From contig JARGPJ010000001.1 in assembly GCA_029212615.1 (NCBI GenBank), positions 248,001 through 312,000 on the forward strand: DNA of 64,000 bases, in the 5' to 3' direction. The notes below the pieces were generated by a model, which searched no databases, was not told where the DNA came from, and saw only the letters and a list, made by a program, of their open reading frames with translations. Shown here piece after piece: positions 18,582-27,249 of this stretch. Each line of letters opens with the position of its first letter. The first letter of the stretch is position 1. Position numbers and translations under genes: made by a program. The stretch comes from Verrucomicrobiales bacterium (GTDB lineage: Bacteria > Verrucomicrobiota > Verrucomicrobiia > Verrucomicrobiales > DEV007).

Positions 18582-19580
18582 ATGAGTAAAAAAACTGCAA
18601 AGAAGAAAACGGCCCGTCGTCCCGGCACGAAAAAAATCGGATTTGTCGGTGTCGGAAGAATGGGAGCCAACATGGCCCGTCACCTCAATGACCTCAACTA
18701 CAACGTCACTGCCGTTTATGACGTTTATCGGCCGGCGGCAAATGAACTGGCAGACGAGATCGGCGCAACGGCATTCACGAAACTTGCCGACGTCACCGCC
18801 AATGCAGACATCATTTTCACCGTCGTGACCGACGACGCGGCGATGAAAAAAATCTTCACGGGCAAAGCAGACAACCTTCTCACCAAGGCCGCAGGAAAAA
18901 CCTTCATCAACTGCGCCACTCTCAGCCCTGAGACACAAAAAGCAGTGGCGACAGCCGCGAAACGGCGCAAGGCCAGCTCCATCGAAGCCTGCATGGCGAG
19001 CAGCATCAGCCATGCTCGTAACGGGGAACTTTACCTCATGATTGGCGCCGATGACGACGTCTTCACAAAGAACAAGAAGCTTCTCGATGATCTCAGCCTG
19101 AACCTTCGACACATCGGAAAGATCGGAAAAGCCGCCGAGGTCAAAGCCCTCGTCAACATGGTCATGAACATCAACACGGCCGGCCTTGCTGAAGGCCTTG
19201 GTCTCGCCAAGTCTCTCGGGCATGATCTGAAAATGATCTGCGAAGTCTTTTCACAGACCGGTGCCAATTCCCGCGTCCTCGAAACAGACGCGGACGACAT
19301 GATCGATCGTGATCACGAATGCTGGTTCTCTGCCTCTCACGCGGCAAAAGACTCCGGGATTGCCGGGGGACTCGCCCGATCGAAGAAGCTTAATCTTCCG
19401 CTCAACGCAGCCACGACCGCTCAGTACAAACGCATGATCGAGCTCGGGCTTGGCGATCTCGACAAGTCCGGCATTGCTGAACTCACCTTTCCCGGACGTG
19501 CCGGCACGAAGAAAAAAACCGCCAAACGCAAAACAGCGGCGAAAAAGAAGGTGACCACGAAAAAAGCAGTGAAAAAATAG
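18582..19580 (+). CDS. NAD-dependent beta-hydroxyacid dehydrogenase (3-HIBADH/GLYR family) with lysine-rich tails
   Basis: The Rossmann core starts at residue 18 with the dinucleotide motif GVGRMG (23-28). The C-terminal helical domain carries the catalytic Lys188 and Asn192 of the KxxxN motif. Family members reduce or oxidise 3-hydroxy acids (tartronate semialdehyde, 3-hydroxyisobutyrate, succinate semialdehyde). The usual substrate loop (APVSGG type) reads EACMASSISHARNG, which is divergent. Both ends carry extra basic tails: residues 1-18 contain nine Lys/Arg, and residues 310-332 contain twelve Lys and one Arg, like histone H1 or bacterial AlgP-type tails. The core length is normal for the family. 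It is transcribed alone and followed by a good terminator. Confidence 0.92.
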   Translation: MSKKTAKKKTARRPGTKKIGFVGVGRMGANMARHLNDLNYNVTAVYDVYRPAANELADEIGATAFTKLADVTANADIIFTVVTDDAAMKKIFTGKADNLLTKAAGKTFINCATLSPETQKAVATAAKRRKASSIEACMASSISHARNGELYLMIGADDDVFTKNKKLLDDLSLNLRHIGKIGKAAEVKALVNMVMNINTAGLAEGLGLAKSLGHDLKMICEVFSQTGANSRVLETDADDMIDRDHECWFSASHAAKDSGIAGGLARSKKLNLPLNAATTAQYKRMIELGLGDLDKSGIAELTFPGRAGTKKKTAKRKTAAKKKVTTKKAVKK

Positions 19581-19612
19581 TGCCTCTCAGCGGGCAGCAA
19601 TGAATCAATCCG

Positions 19613-19645
19613 ACAGGCGCATCCACGGTTGCGCCTGTTATTTTT
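19613..19645 (+). terminator. Intrinsic terminator after the dehydrogenase gene
   Basis: A perfect 9-bp stem ACAGGCGCA/TGCGCCTGT (19613-19621 with 19630-19638), an 8-base loop and TTATTTTT follow. It overlaps the last codons of the convergent gene. Confidence 0.8.
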
Positions 19646-20276
19646 GCAACATCTTGTCTAACATACCGCTCATCATCTTGCCCATCTCCTCGCGGGGGAC
19701 ATCAGGGTTCTTCTCCCGGAATTCCCTCATCTTACTGAAGAGTTTATCCCGCTGATCTTCGGAAAGGCTCATCATTTTCTCGCGCACCTCGGGAGATGGT
19801 CCTCGACCTTTTCCGTCGCCTTTGCCTTTCCCTTTGCCGTCACCTCTCTCTCGACCATCCCCGCGGGATCCGGCCCCGGGCTTCGATTCCCCGGGCTTCA
19901 ATTGCCACTCAGCGTAACGCACCGTCACGACCTCACCCCCGTCGACAGAGACTTTCGCCGCCACTTTTTCAAGGTCCTCGTCTGACTTTAACTCAACCAT
20001 TTTCCAGCCCTGGGAATTGAGCTGACTCGAGACGACATAAGACTCTTTCGTCTCTTTATTAATCAAGGTGGCAACCTGGTCATCATCGACCCTCGCAATA
20101 CCGGTCAAAATAAGGGAATCACTCAAATTTATCGACCGGGAAAAGGGGGACTGCCCCTCTAGATCTTTGAAATCACCTTCGCCGACTCCGGCGGGCAAAA
20201 AGGAATCATTCGCCTCCAATGAAGCGAATAACAAAAGGGTGAAAACGATCCATGGCGCGTTTTTCATCATGCCCAT
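19638..20276 (-). CDS. Hypothetical exported protein with Gly/Lys low-complexity linker
   Basis: I do not recognise a characterised family. Residues 1-22 form a signal peptide (KNAPWIVFTLLLFASLEA). A small beta-rich region follows (about 40-125, with SLILTGIARVDDDQVATLIN) that resembles GspC-like or SH3-like folds only in pattern. Residues about 135-162 are a Gly/Lys/Asp/Arg low-complexity linker (GDGKGKGKGDGKGRG). The C-terminal ~45 residues are charged and helical with several Met-Met pairs. Its ATG overlaps the stop of the AAA ATPase gene by one base (TAATG), so it is probably coupled to it. An alternative start lies two or three codons in (ATGATG). Confidence 0.75.
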   Translation of the reverse strand: MGMMKNAPWIVFTLLLFASLEANDSFLPAGVGEGDFKDLEGQSPFSRSINLSDSLILTGIARVDDDQVATLINKETKESYVVSSQLNSQGWKMVELKSDEDLEKVAAKVSVDGGEVVTVRYAEWQLKPGESKPGAGSRGDGRERGDGKGKGKGDGKGRGPSPEVREKMMSLSEDQRDKLFSKMREFREKNPDVPREEMGKMMSGMLDKMLQK

Positions 20277-21994
20277 TAAACTCCTCTTTCGCCGAAGGGT
20301 TTCAATTCGGGGGAATAATCACGAAAAACATCCGGCACAAAATCGAGATCACTGGCTTCCTTCACGGCGAGACCGATCTGAAAATCCATGATCTCTTTGG
20401 GGATTGGATTCTGGTATTCATCGAGACAATCACGCAAGGCTTCTGTCGCGCTCAAGCTCTCGGTCCTTACCTGACGATATACTTTCACTGCAATCGATTC
20501 CGCAGCACCGGGAGTCACTAACGATGGCACCAAAGGCAGGATCTCCTCTGGACAGACTTCAGGAAGGTCCAGGTCATGTTTTCGAGCGAGAGCACGAATG
20601 AGAAGATAAGCCTCACTCGCCTCATGCGCGGGAAACAACGGAATTTTCACATCGACGCGACCGGGGCGTTTCAGATCGACTTCAATCAGGTCAGGTCGAC
20701 TCGACGCGAGGATCCAGAGAATGCGCCCCCGGTTCGAGCTGTTACTCATCTCTTTCGCCATCATCGAATAGACCCTCCCGGAGACACCTGAATCGCCTGA
20801 TCCGGAGTCGCGACTGCCGAGGGCTTGATCCGCCTCATCGATGAAAACAACACAGCGACCGAGTGCATGAAGGAGACCGAAAATCTTCTCGAGATTCCCC
20901 TCAGTGCTCCCCACCCAGCGATCACGAAAATTCTTCAATTTCACGACGGGAACACCTGCCTCACCGGCAAGACATTCGACGAGGTAGGTTTTCCCGGTTC
21001 CGACCGGACCACAAAGTAAATAGCCCATCGGCATCGCCGCAAGATCATTGCGGTGCCACAGCGCAATATCCTGACGAACCCATGTTTTCACCCCCTCACT
21101 TCCGTAGACATCATCCAATGTGCGCGTCGGCTCGAGAAACTCAATCAAGCCCCTCGCATCGCGCTCGACGAGAGATTTCTTCAGGTCCGCGAGATCGGTT
21201 TCTTTCAGCGCTGCCTTCTCGTATTCTCTGCGCTTCAAAAGAGATTCGATCGAACTCACTGTTGCCCCCGCGAGTCGTGATGCCGGCACCTCAGGATTCC
21301 CCGAAAACTCACTCAGCGCATTCGGAAAGGCCTCTTCGAAATAGCTGAACGCCTCAATCAACTGCGCGGGTTCGGGCATCGGGATCTCAATCCGCGCAGC
21401 CCGCTGATTGTGCGCAAGCAGGTGGTTAAGATCATTCAAGTTCTCTGAAACAAGAAAGACCGCGAGATTCTGATCCACGAAATGAGTCTCATGCGACCAC
21501 GAGCGCACCACTGAAGCCATCGAGTTTAACTGATAATCACGCGTCTGTTTGGAAACCGGAAAAACCAACTCCGCAGACTTGATGATCACAGCGATTGAGT
21601 GATTCCGCCCTACTGTCGCTGAACTTTTCTCTGTGCCGGGAGACAAACCACGCAGGTTCACGCAGAAACGTAAAAACTGATCAATGTAGCCAATGGCGTT
21701 CGGCGGGTCATTCGGCATTTCACCGGCAAAAGACAGCGTCTCAAACCATTCTCCCCCAGCCTCGATACGAAGCCCGGCCCCCAACTCGTAACTGAGGACG
21801 AGATCAAATTTCTCAAGTTGTACTCCGGTAAGGTAATCGATCAGATTCCCGATCCCGGAAGATCCGCCCTCCTTCGAGGGCAGAAGGAGCCGATCACTGA
21901 CATTGCCATGAATCACAAATTGATTCGCCGCGCTCGACAGATAGAGATCGCGTATTTCTTCGGCCCAGGCAGGTTTCGTTTTTTCCTCACTCAT
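20276..21994 (-). CDS. AAA+ ATPase, Ycf46-like two-domain architecture
   Basis: This is a 572-residue cytoplasmic ATPase. The C-terminal AAA module is intact: Walker A GPVGTGKT (329-336), Walker B VVFIDEAD (382-389), sensor ASSRPD (430-435) and the arginine-finger region RPGR (443-446). The first ~280 residues form a second, degenerate ATPase-like domain without a P-loop (AVIIKSAELVFP at about 135 replaces a Walker B). This arrangement is that of Ycf46, a cyanobacterial and plastid AAA protein linked to inorganic carbon or stress. The name is a structural analogy only. It lies between an S4 RNA-binding gene and a coupled exported protein in a five-gene run. Confidence 0.88.
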   Translation of the reverse strand: MSEEKTKPAWAEEIRDLYLSSAANQFVIHGNVSDRLLLPSKEGGSSGIGNLIDYLTGVQLEKFDLVLSYELGAGLRIEAGGEWFETLSFAGEMPNDPPNAIGYIDQFLRFCVNLRGLSPGTEKSSATVGRNHSIAVIIKSAELVFPVSKQTRDYQLNSMASVVRSWSHETHFVDQNLAVFLVSENLNDLNHLLAHNQRAARIEIPMPEPAQLIEAFSYFEEAFPNALSEFSGNPEVPASRLAGATVSSIESLLKRREYEKAALKETDLADLKKSLVERDARGLIEFLEPTRTLDDVYGSEGVKTWVRQDIALWHRNDLAAMPMGYLLCGPVGTGKTYLVECLAGEAGVPVVKLKNFRDRWVGSTEGNLEKIFGLLHALGRCVVFIDEADQALGSRDSGSGDSGVSGRVYSMMAKEMSNSSNRGRILWILASSRPDLIEVDLKRPGRVDVKIPLFPAHEASEAYLLIRALARKHDLDLPEVCPEEILPLVPSLVTPGAAESIAVKVYRQVRTESLSATEALRDCLDEYQNPIPKEIMDFQIGLAVKEASDLDFVPDVFRDYSPELKPFGERGV

Positions 21995-22016
21995 TGCTTC
22001 CCTCGAGCCTAGCCGA

Positions 22017-22478
22017 TCAATTCGGGCGCGTAAATGATTTCACAAAGGCTTCAAATGATTCCCGCTCCTCGACCGCTTCCTCCATGATTTCCTCAAGCTC
22101 ACGGCGCTGTCGCTTCGTCGGTCTCCCTGAGCCACTCTCACGCCGGGGAGTAGCTTCCCGCGCCTGCGCCATTGCCTCAGCGGCCGCGTCGTAGACCTCC
22201 TGCGGGGTATGATCGATCAGGAAATCGTCCACCACCGCTGCACCGACCCGTTTCGACAGGATCGCTCTCACTTCAAGCGAACGGGTCAAGATTCCCCGAC
22301 GAACCTCCAATCGATCACCCACTCTGACATGACGCGAGGGCCGACAACGCTGACCATTGATCACGATCTGTTCTTTCTTACAGGCAGCCCCGGCCAGATC
22401 CCGGGTCTTATACAGCCTCACCGCCCAGGTCCACACATCAACCCGCACACTTTCCCCGTCTGTCTTTCCCCTACCCAC
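22017..22478 (-). CDS. S4 domain RNA-binding protein (HslR/Hsp15-like)
   Basis: It is a small RNA-binding protein of 153 residues. The S4 domain fills about residues 12-65 (VRVDVWTWAVRLYKTRDLA, then GQRCRPSRHVRVGDRLEVRR). The tail is Arg/Glu rich with a basic SGRPTKRQRRELEE stretch. In E. coli the homologue Hsp15 recycles stalled 50S subunits carrying nascent chains; the same role here is inference. It starts 10 bases after ispE and ends 22 bases before the AAA gene. Confidence 0.9.
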   Translation of the reverse strand: MGRGKTDGESVRVDVWTWAVRLYKTRDLAGAACKKEQIVINGQRCRPSRHVRVGDRLEVRRGILTRSLEVRAILSKRVGAAVVDDFLIDHTPQEVYDAAAEAMAQAREATPRRESGSGRPTKRQRRELEEIMEEAVEERESFEAFVKSFTRPN

Positions 22479-22488
22479 AATTCAATGA

Positions 22489-23361
22489 TTAGACAGTTCG
22501 ACCAAGATAAGTCCAGGTATTGCTTCCATATCGCTCCATTGCAGCGGCCTCTAACTCATTCCCGTTCGTCCCCTCATCAAGAATCGCCAGCATGGTCGAT
22601 CCCGATCCCGAAAGCAGAGAGCCAACGACCCCGGGACGTGAGGAAAGCCAATGCTTCATTTCCCCGAGAACGGGAAACTTTTCAAAAACCGGCCTTTCAA
22701 GGTCATTCGTCAATGCACCCCACTCAAACTTCTGAGGCTCGTAGGAGAACCCCTCATATTCACCGGAATTCGCCCAGTGTTGATAGGCCCACGCCGCGGC
22801 AATACCGAAGGCAGGCTTGACGAGGAAAACACGCAAAGAAGGCATCACCTCATCCACCGGTTTGACAATTTCCCCCCGTCCCCCGCAATCGCACGGACGA
22901 TTGTATACGAAAAAAGGCACGTCTGATCCGATCCTTGCTCCGACTTCCGCGAGTTCCTCTTCAGACAAAGTTAATGCCGCCATCTCATTCAAGGCTCTCA
23001 GGACCGCGGCGGCGTCACTGCTCCCTCCTCCGAGTCCGGCCCCCGACGGAATATTTTTTTCGAGGTCGATTGAGACAGCGAGCGTTTTCCCTACCTTCTC
23101 CTCGAGTGCTCGAACCGCCTTCACGACAAGGTTGTCTTCCCCCGCAGGAAGCGACGGATCTGAACAGCGCAACACCACATCGTTATCTTCGCGCCATTGC
23201 AGTTTGAGGTAATCGCAAAGCGTCAAAGCCACCATTCGAGTCTCAATCTCATGGAATCCATCATCACGTTTCCCCATGACCCTGAGCCAAAGGTTCGTTT
23301 TCGCCGGAGCCTCGATCTCAAAAGCACCGCTCATGTCAGGGAATTCATTCATGCCTCCCAA
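22489..23361 (-). CDS. ispE: 4-diphosphocytidyl-2-C-methyl-D-erythritol kinase
   Basis: It phosphorylates CDP-methylerythritol in the MEP pathway of isoprenoid synthesis. The GHMP-kinase ATP loop reads PSGAGLGGGSSDAAAVL and the N terminus APAKTNLWLRVMGKR matches the IspE substrate strand. The late motif GSLLSGSGSTMLAI is the third GHMP motif. At 290 residues it is full length. Its start overlaps the end of the upstream pgeF-like gene by 13 bases. Confidence 0.95.
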   Translation of the reverse strand: MGGMNEFPDMSGAFEIEAPAKTNLWLRVMGKRDDGFHEIETRMVALTLCDYLKLQWREDNDVVLRCSDPSLPAGEDNLVVKAVRALEEKVGKTLAVSIDLEKNIPSGAGLGGGSSDAAAVLRALNEMAALTLSEEELAEVGARIGSDVPFFVYNRPCDCGGRGEIVKPVDEVMPSLRVFLVKPAFGIAAAWAYQHWANSGEYEGFSYEPQKFEWGALTNDLERPVFEKFPVLGEMKHWLSSRPGVVGSLLSGSGSTMLAILDEGTNGNELEAAAMERYGSNTWTYLGRTV

Positions 23362-24023
23362 CCAATAACGGCAAAGAGCCGTCCCGTCTGCCCCATTTCA
23401 ATTCGGTAACTGTAATATCGCTCCAGGTCCGAGCTCGTACAAACACCGCAGTCGTAAACCTGTGAAGCCGGCACTCCCGCCGCAACGCAATCATCAACGA
23501 TCTGTGCGGCAAAATCGATCTCGTATGCAGGCGGGCGAATACACGGGGCGATCTGGACCACGATATCTCCGGGATTCGACCCATATTTTTCCTGCATCAC
23601 CCTGATCGCTTCGGGGGCGATTCCCAATTCGGTCCCCTTCTTTCCGGAATGCACCACCGCAGCAACCCGCATCACCGGATCAGCTAGAAAGACCGCACCA
23701 CAGTCCGCCACAAAGATTCCCAGATACTGACCCGCTGTTCCCGTCGTCAGCCCGTCGGTTTCGCCAAACCGGTTCGCTTCCGGTGCCTCCGCCGGATCAA
23801 TCGCAGCCACTGATTTTCCGTGGACCTGCTCCCCGGTGGTGAGATGATTGCGGTCAATGCCGAGTTCACGAAGCTGATTGACGTGATGTTCCTCCAGTCG
23901 CAGCAATGCTGTTTCCCGGTCAGTCTTAACATCAATGTCAGGGTGACGGGTAATGAAACCATGAGTAAGACCACTGATCGCTGAAAGCGCAGGATAGGTC
24001 TCAATAAACGGGGAATCGATCAT
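23349..24023 (-). CDS. Purine nucleoside phosphorylase / peptidoglycan-editing factor family (YfiH, PgeF)
   Basis: It belongs to the multicopper-polyphenol-oxidase-like YfiH family (DUF152). Members act on purine nucleosides, and the E. coli homologue keeps L-Ser out of peptidoglycan precursors. Diagnostic stretches are LTTGEQVHGKSVAAID, DGLTTGTAGQYLGIFVADCG (metal-binding Cys) and VAAVVHSGKKGTELG (metal-binding His). At 224 residues it is slightly shorter than the usual 240-260. It heads the ispE-S4-AAA run. Confidence 0.92.
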   Translation of the reverse strand: MIDSPFIETYPALSAISGLTHGFITRHPDIDVKTDRETALLRLEEHHVNQLRELGIDRNHLTTGEQVHGKSVAAIDPAEAPEANRFGETDGLTTGTAGQYLGIFVADCGAVFLADPVMRVAAVVHSGKKGTELGIAPEAIRVMQEKYGSNPGDIVVQIAPCIRPPAYEIDFAAQIVDDCVAAGVPASQVYDCGVCTSSDLERYYSYRIEMGQTGRLFAVIGWEA

Positions 24024-24082
24024 ACGTTGGAACAGAAGAGGGTCAGGTCATTCACCCTACCCTGTTGGACAAAGTTAGCAGA

Positions 24083-24586
24083 TCACTGCTTCATACGATA
24101 TTTATACGTTTTAATTGCCAACTCCAGTTCGGCAATTTCCTTCTGAACCCGACCAAGTTGCTCGACACGGCTTTGATGCAGCAAATCATTCAGCGTCTTT
24201 GAGGATATCTCCTCAAGGATAACCTGTTTTTTAATTTTAAGATCCTCGATCGCTTTTCGTCGTGTCACCACATAGTTGTCTTCCTTCGGCTCAACCTTCT
24301 CCACTTTTTCAATTTTCGGTGGAGCCTCAGACTCGCGCAAACCAAGGCAGAAAAGGCGATCTTTCAGCGAGAGCGTTTCAATCGGAATCTCGAAACGCTC
24401 ACCTCCGGGTACTCGATCCACTGTGATAGTTCCCCCCTCATGCCCTAAAATCAGAACTTTAATTTCTCTACCGTCCTCATTCTGCAGCGTCCTCTCGATC
24501 GGGTAACCCGGACGAGTATACTCAACCATGAGAAACCCCACTCCTGTGATAAAAATCGCGATCAACAGTAGCTTGCCCAGTCTCAT
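24083..24586 (-). CDS. Hypothetical membrane-anchored protein with SHD1-like segment
   Basis: An ATG at 24586 starts a plausible membrane anchor (LGKLLLIAIFITGVGFLMV); an in-frame ATG at 24712 only adds sequence of non-protein character. The resulting 167-residue protein has a stretch at about 30-75 (REIKVLILGHEGGTITVDRV, then FEIPIETLSLKDRLFC) whose pattern resembles the SLA1-homology-like SHD1 repeat common in Planctomycetes and Verrucomicrobia. A Lys/Glu-rich linker follows. The last ~60 residues are a heptad-patterned coiled coil (QSRVEQLGRVQKEIAELELA). No function can be assigned. Confidence 0.75.
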   Translation of the reverse strand: MRLGKLLLIAIFITGVGFLMVEYTRPGYPIERTLQNEDGREIKVLILGHEGGTITVDRVPGGERFEIPIETLSLKDRLFCLGLRESEAPPKIEKVEKVEPKEDNYVVTRRKAIEDLKIKKQVILEEISSKTLNDLLHQSRVEQLGRVQKEIAELELAIKTYKYRMKQ

Positions 24587-24735
24587 GATGAAAGCATGGC
24601 TTGAGCCTTGATCCCAGGCAAGAGAAACTCCAGTAAACAGTTGAAGGCCCACGCCGTTCGAACTTTTGCTCCCGACCGGAGCGCCCGCGTGCAAAGCTGG
24701 CGAGATCTCCATTCTGCGCTACCTTCCGGCCCCTT

Positions 24736-26703
24736 ATGTTAGCAGTCGACAAAGTTTCCATCGAGTACGGAGCACGCTCCCTCTTCAAAGATCTCTCCTT
24801 CACGGTCAGAGCGAAAGAGCGCTGGTCTCTCGCCGGACCGAACGGAGCCGGGAAATCCACTCTCATGAAGATCATCGCGGGGATCGAGCAGGCTGATCGC
24901 GGCCGGATCACGAAAGCGAAACAAACGACTGTCGGCTACCTTCCTCAGGAAGGCGTCCACCACAAAGGGACCACCGTCTTTGAAGAAGTGGAAAAAGCAT
25001 TCGACGACGTAAAGCAGCTCCAGGACGAACTAGCTGAGGTTGAATCCCAACTCGAAACAGCCGACCCGCAATCAGACGCTTATGGCGACCTTCTTGAGGT
25101 GTTCGGGGACATTCAGCTCCGGCTTGAACACCACGACATAAGCAAAATGAAGCCCCGTATTGCAACCGTGCTCGGCGGCCTCGGCTTCAAGGAAAAGGAC
25201 TTCGGGCGCCAAACCGGGGAGTTCAGTGGCGGCTGGCAAATGCGGATCGCGATGGCAAAGCTTCTCCTTCAGGAGCCTTCAGTGCTTCTTCTCGACGAAC
25301 CGACAAACCACCTAGACATCGAAACGGTCCAGTGGCTCGAACAATGGCTGCGCCAGTACGGAGGAGCCATGATCCTGATCTCGCACGACCGGAGCATGCT
25401 GGACAATCTCACGAATCGGACCCTGGCTTTTGAAAACGGAGGCGTCGAGCAATACTCCGGTAACTACTCTTTCTATCTCCGTGAACGGGAAGCCCGGAAA
25501 GAACAAACGCTCCGCGCCTACAGCAATCAGCAGAAGGAAATCGAAAAAGCGGAAAAACTCATCAATCGTTTCCGGGCGAAGGCCTCAAAAGCGAAGATGG
25601 TGCAGTCCCGCATCAAGCAACTCGACAAGATCGAACGGATCGAAATTGAAGACGAAGCCGCCACGGTCGACTTCCGCTTTCCTCAACCCGAACGAAGTGG
25701 TCAAACCGTCGTTAAATTCGAGAATCTAGAGAAGCACTACGGCACGAATAAAGTCATCGACGGATTCAACTTTGCAATCGAACGGGGTGACAAGATCGCC
25801 ATCGTCGGGGTGAACGGAGCCGGAAAATCAACTTTCTCCCGCATCGCTGCCGGAACCGAAGAAGCCACCGGCGGCACCCGCACCGAAGGGCACAATGTCA
25901 GCATCGCCTATTTCTCGCAAACGCACGCTGACGAACTCGACCCCGACAAAACGGTGCTCGAAACGATGGAAGGCAACGTCACCAAACAGGCGGCGGGCAA
26001 TCTGCGGACACTCCTCGGAGCCTTTCTTTTCCGCGGCGATGACGTCTTTAAGAAAGTAAGCGTCCTCTCCGGCGGCGAGCGCGGTCGTCTCGCCCTCGCC
26101 AGAATGCTCCTCCAGCCGGCCAACTTCCTGATCCTCGATGAGCCGACCAACCACCTTGACCTGCACTCGCAGGAGGTATTGCAGAAGGCGCTTCTCGACT
26201 ACACCGGCGCCTATGCCATCGTCTCTCACAACCGGTCCTTTCTTGACCCCGTCGTCACCAAGGTGCTTGAGTTCATCCCCAACCAGCCCCCGAAAGTTTA
26301 TTACGGCAATGTCAGCGCCTACCTCGAAAAGAAACATGCTGACATCGAGGCGGCAAAGGCACGTCACGGCGGGTCAGCCCGAAGCAATGCCAAAACCGCT
26401 GAAAGCTCAGGAGGAGGGAACCGGAAAGAACAGCGACGGCTGGAAGCGCAGGCCCGCGAAGCACGCAACGCAAAACTGAAGCCCCTTAAAACTGAATTTG
26501 AGACGATCGAAAGCGAGATCAGCCAATTCGAGGAGGAGAAAGAAAAACTGACAAACAAACTCGCCGATCCTGAATTCTTCAAACAGGGCGAGGCGTCTGC
26601 CGCGGCAATGAAACGCTTCTCGGAAATTGAAGCCCTGCTTGAGACCCGTTACTCCAAATGGGAAGATCTCAGCACCAAAATCGAAAAGTTGGAATCGAAC
26701 TGA
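24736..26703 (+). CDS. ABC-F family ATPase (translation factor type)
   Basis: This is a soluble twin-cassette ATPase without membrane domains, of the ABC-F class that acts on ribosomes (EttA, Uup, YbiT and resistance relatives). Cassette one has Walker A GPNGAGKST (34-42), the signature FSGGWQMRIA and Walker B SVLLLDEPTNHLD. Cassette two has GVNGAGKST, LSGGERGRLALAR and FLILDEPTNHLD. A charged linker rich in Lys and Glu lies between them, and the last ~100 residues (after a Gly/Ser stretch) form a coiled coil as in Uup and YheS/ABCF3-like proteins. At 655 residues it is on the long side. The subfamily cannot be fixed by eye. Confidence 0.94.
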   Translation: MLAVDKVSIEYGARSLFKDLSFTVRAKERWSLAGPNGAGKSTLMKIIAGIEQADRGRITKAKQTTVGYLPQEGVHHKGTTVFEEVEKAFDDVKQLQDELAEVESQLETADPQSDAYGDLLEVFGDIQLRLEHHDISKMKPRIATVLGGLGFKEKDFGRQTGEFSGGWQMRIAMAKLLLQEPSVLLLDEPTNHLDIETVQWLEQWLRQYGGAMILISHDRSMLDNLTNRTLAFENGGVEQYSGNYSFYLREREARKEQTLRAYSNQQKEIEKAEKLINRFRAKASKAKMVQSRIKQLDKIERIEIEDEAATVDFRFPQPERSGQTVVKFENLEKHYGTNKVIDGFNFAIERGDKIAIVGVNGAGKSTFSRIAAGTEEATGGTRTEGHNVSIAYFSQTHADELDPDKTVLETMEGNVTKQAAGNLRTLLGAFLFRGDDVFKKVSVLSGGERGRLALARMLLQPANFLILDEPTNHLDLHSQEVLQKALLDYTGAYAIVSHNRSFLDPVVTKVLEFIPNQPPKVYYGNVSAYLEKKHADIEAAKARHGGSARSNAKTAESSGGGNRKEQRRLEAQAREARNAKLKPLKTEFETIESEISQFEEEKEKLTNKLADPEFFKQGEASAAAMKRFSEIEALLETRYSKWEDLSTKIEKLESN

Positions 26704-26839
26704 TTCCCGTATTCAACAGCGCCCGGCTTCATCCTTCCTGCCCCTTGGCCTATTTTCCCGCCGGTCACCGGTGAATACAGTCATCCCGTCACAGCCACCG
26801 CTCCAGACCGCTTGAGCTTCGGTTATTGCAATAGTAAAT

Positions 26840-26880
26840 GATTGTTGAATTTATATTGAATCTGGATATGGTAATTTAGA
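26840..26880 (+). promoter_or_regulatory. AT-rich candidate promoter for the small lipoprotein
   Basis: The 60 bases before the lipoprotein ATG are strikingly AT-rich against the local background. TTGAAT followed after about 16-17 bases by TATGGT/ATGGTA is a plausible sigma-70-like pair. No other evidence. Confidence 0.3.
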
Positions 26881-26891
26881 AATATTTTGAT

Positions 26892-27173
26892 ATGAAACTC
26901 ACTCTTGCCGCACTTTTTGCCCTGACTCTGATTTCCTGTCAGAATCGTGACACCGCCGTCCCTTACGGTGCGGGAGAAACCCCTCCCACTAACTACGGTG
27001 ATTCGGTCCCTCAAGGAGCCCGCCAACCAACAACAAGAGATCACCGTCGAGGTGTCCATGACGGGAAATTCGACGCCCGTAACGGCTACCGCTATGCGAT
27101 CCGGGGCGGTAACAGCGGAAACGAGGCCTATGTTGACGGTTACGCCGAAGGCTACCGCTCATTCGGGCAGTAA
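26892..27173 (+). CDS. Small hypothetical lipoprotein
   Basis: It is a 93-residue protein with a lipoprotein signal: charged MKL start, hydrophobic core and lipobox LISC (Cys16). The mature part is Gly, Tyr, Asn and Arg rich (NGYRYAIRGGNSGNEAYVDG), with repeated G-Y and Y-x-E-G-Y elements near the end. No family is recognised. It is preceded by an AT-rich promoter-like stretch and followed closely by polA. Confidence 0.75.
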   Translation: MKLTLAALFALTLISCQNRDTAVPYGAGETPPTNYGDSVPQGARQPTTRDHRRGVHDGKFDARNGYRYAIRGGNSGNEAYVDGYAEGYRSFGQ

Positions 27174-27249
27174 ACGGCTCTCCCCCGGCTCCCTTCGGAA
27201 TCCTTAGAAATCCCCTTGTCAGAGCGACATGGGTCGGTACTCTTGCCGA

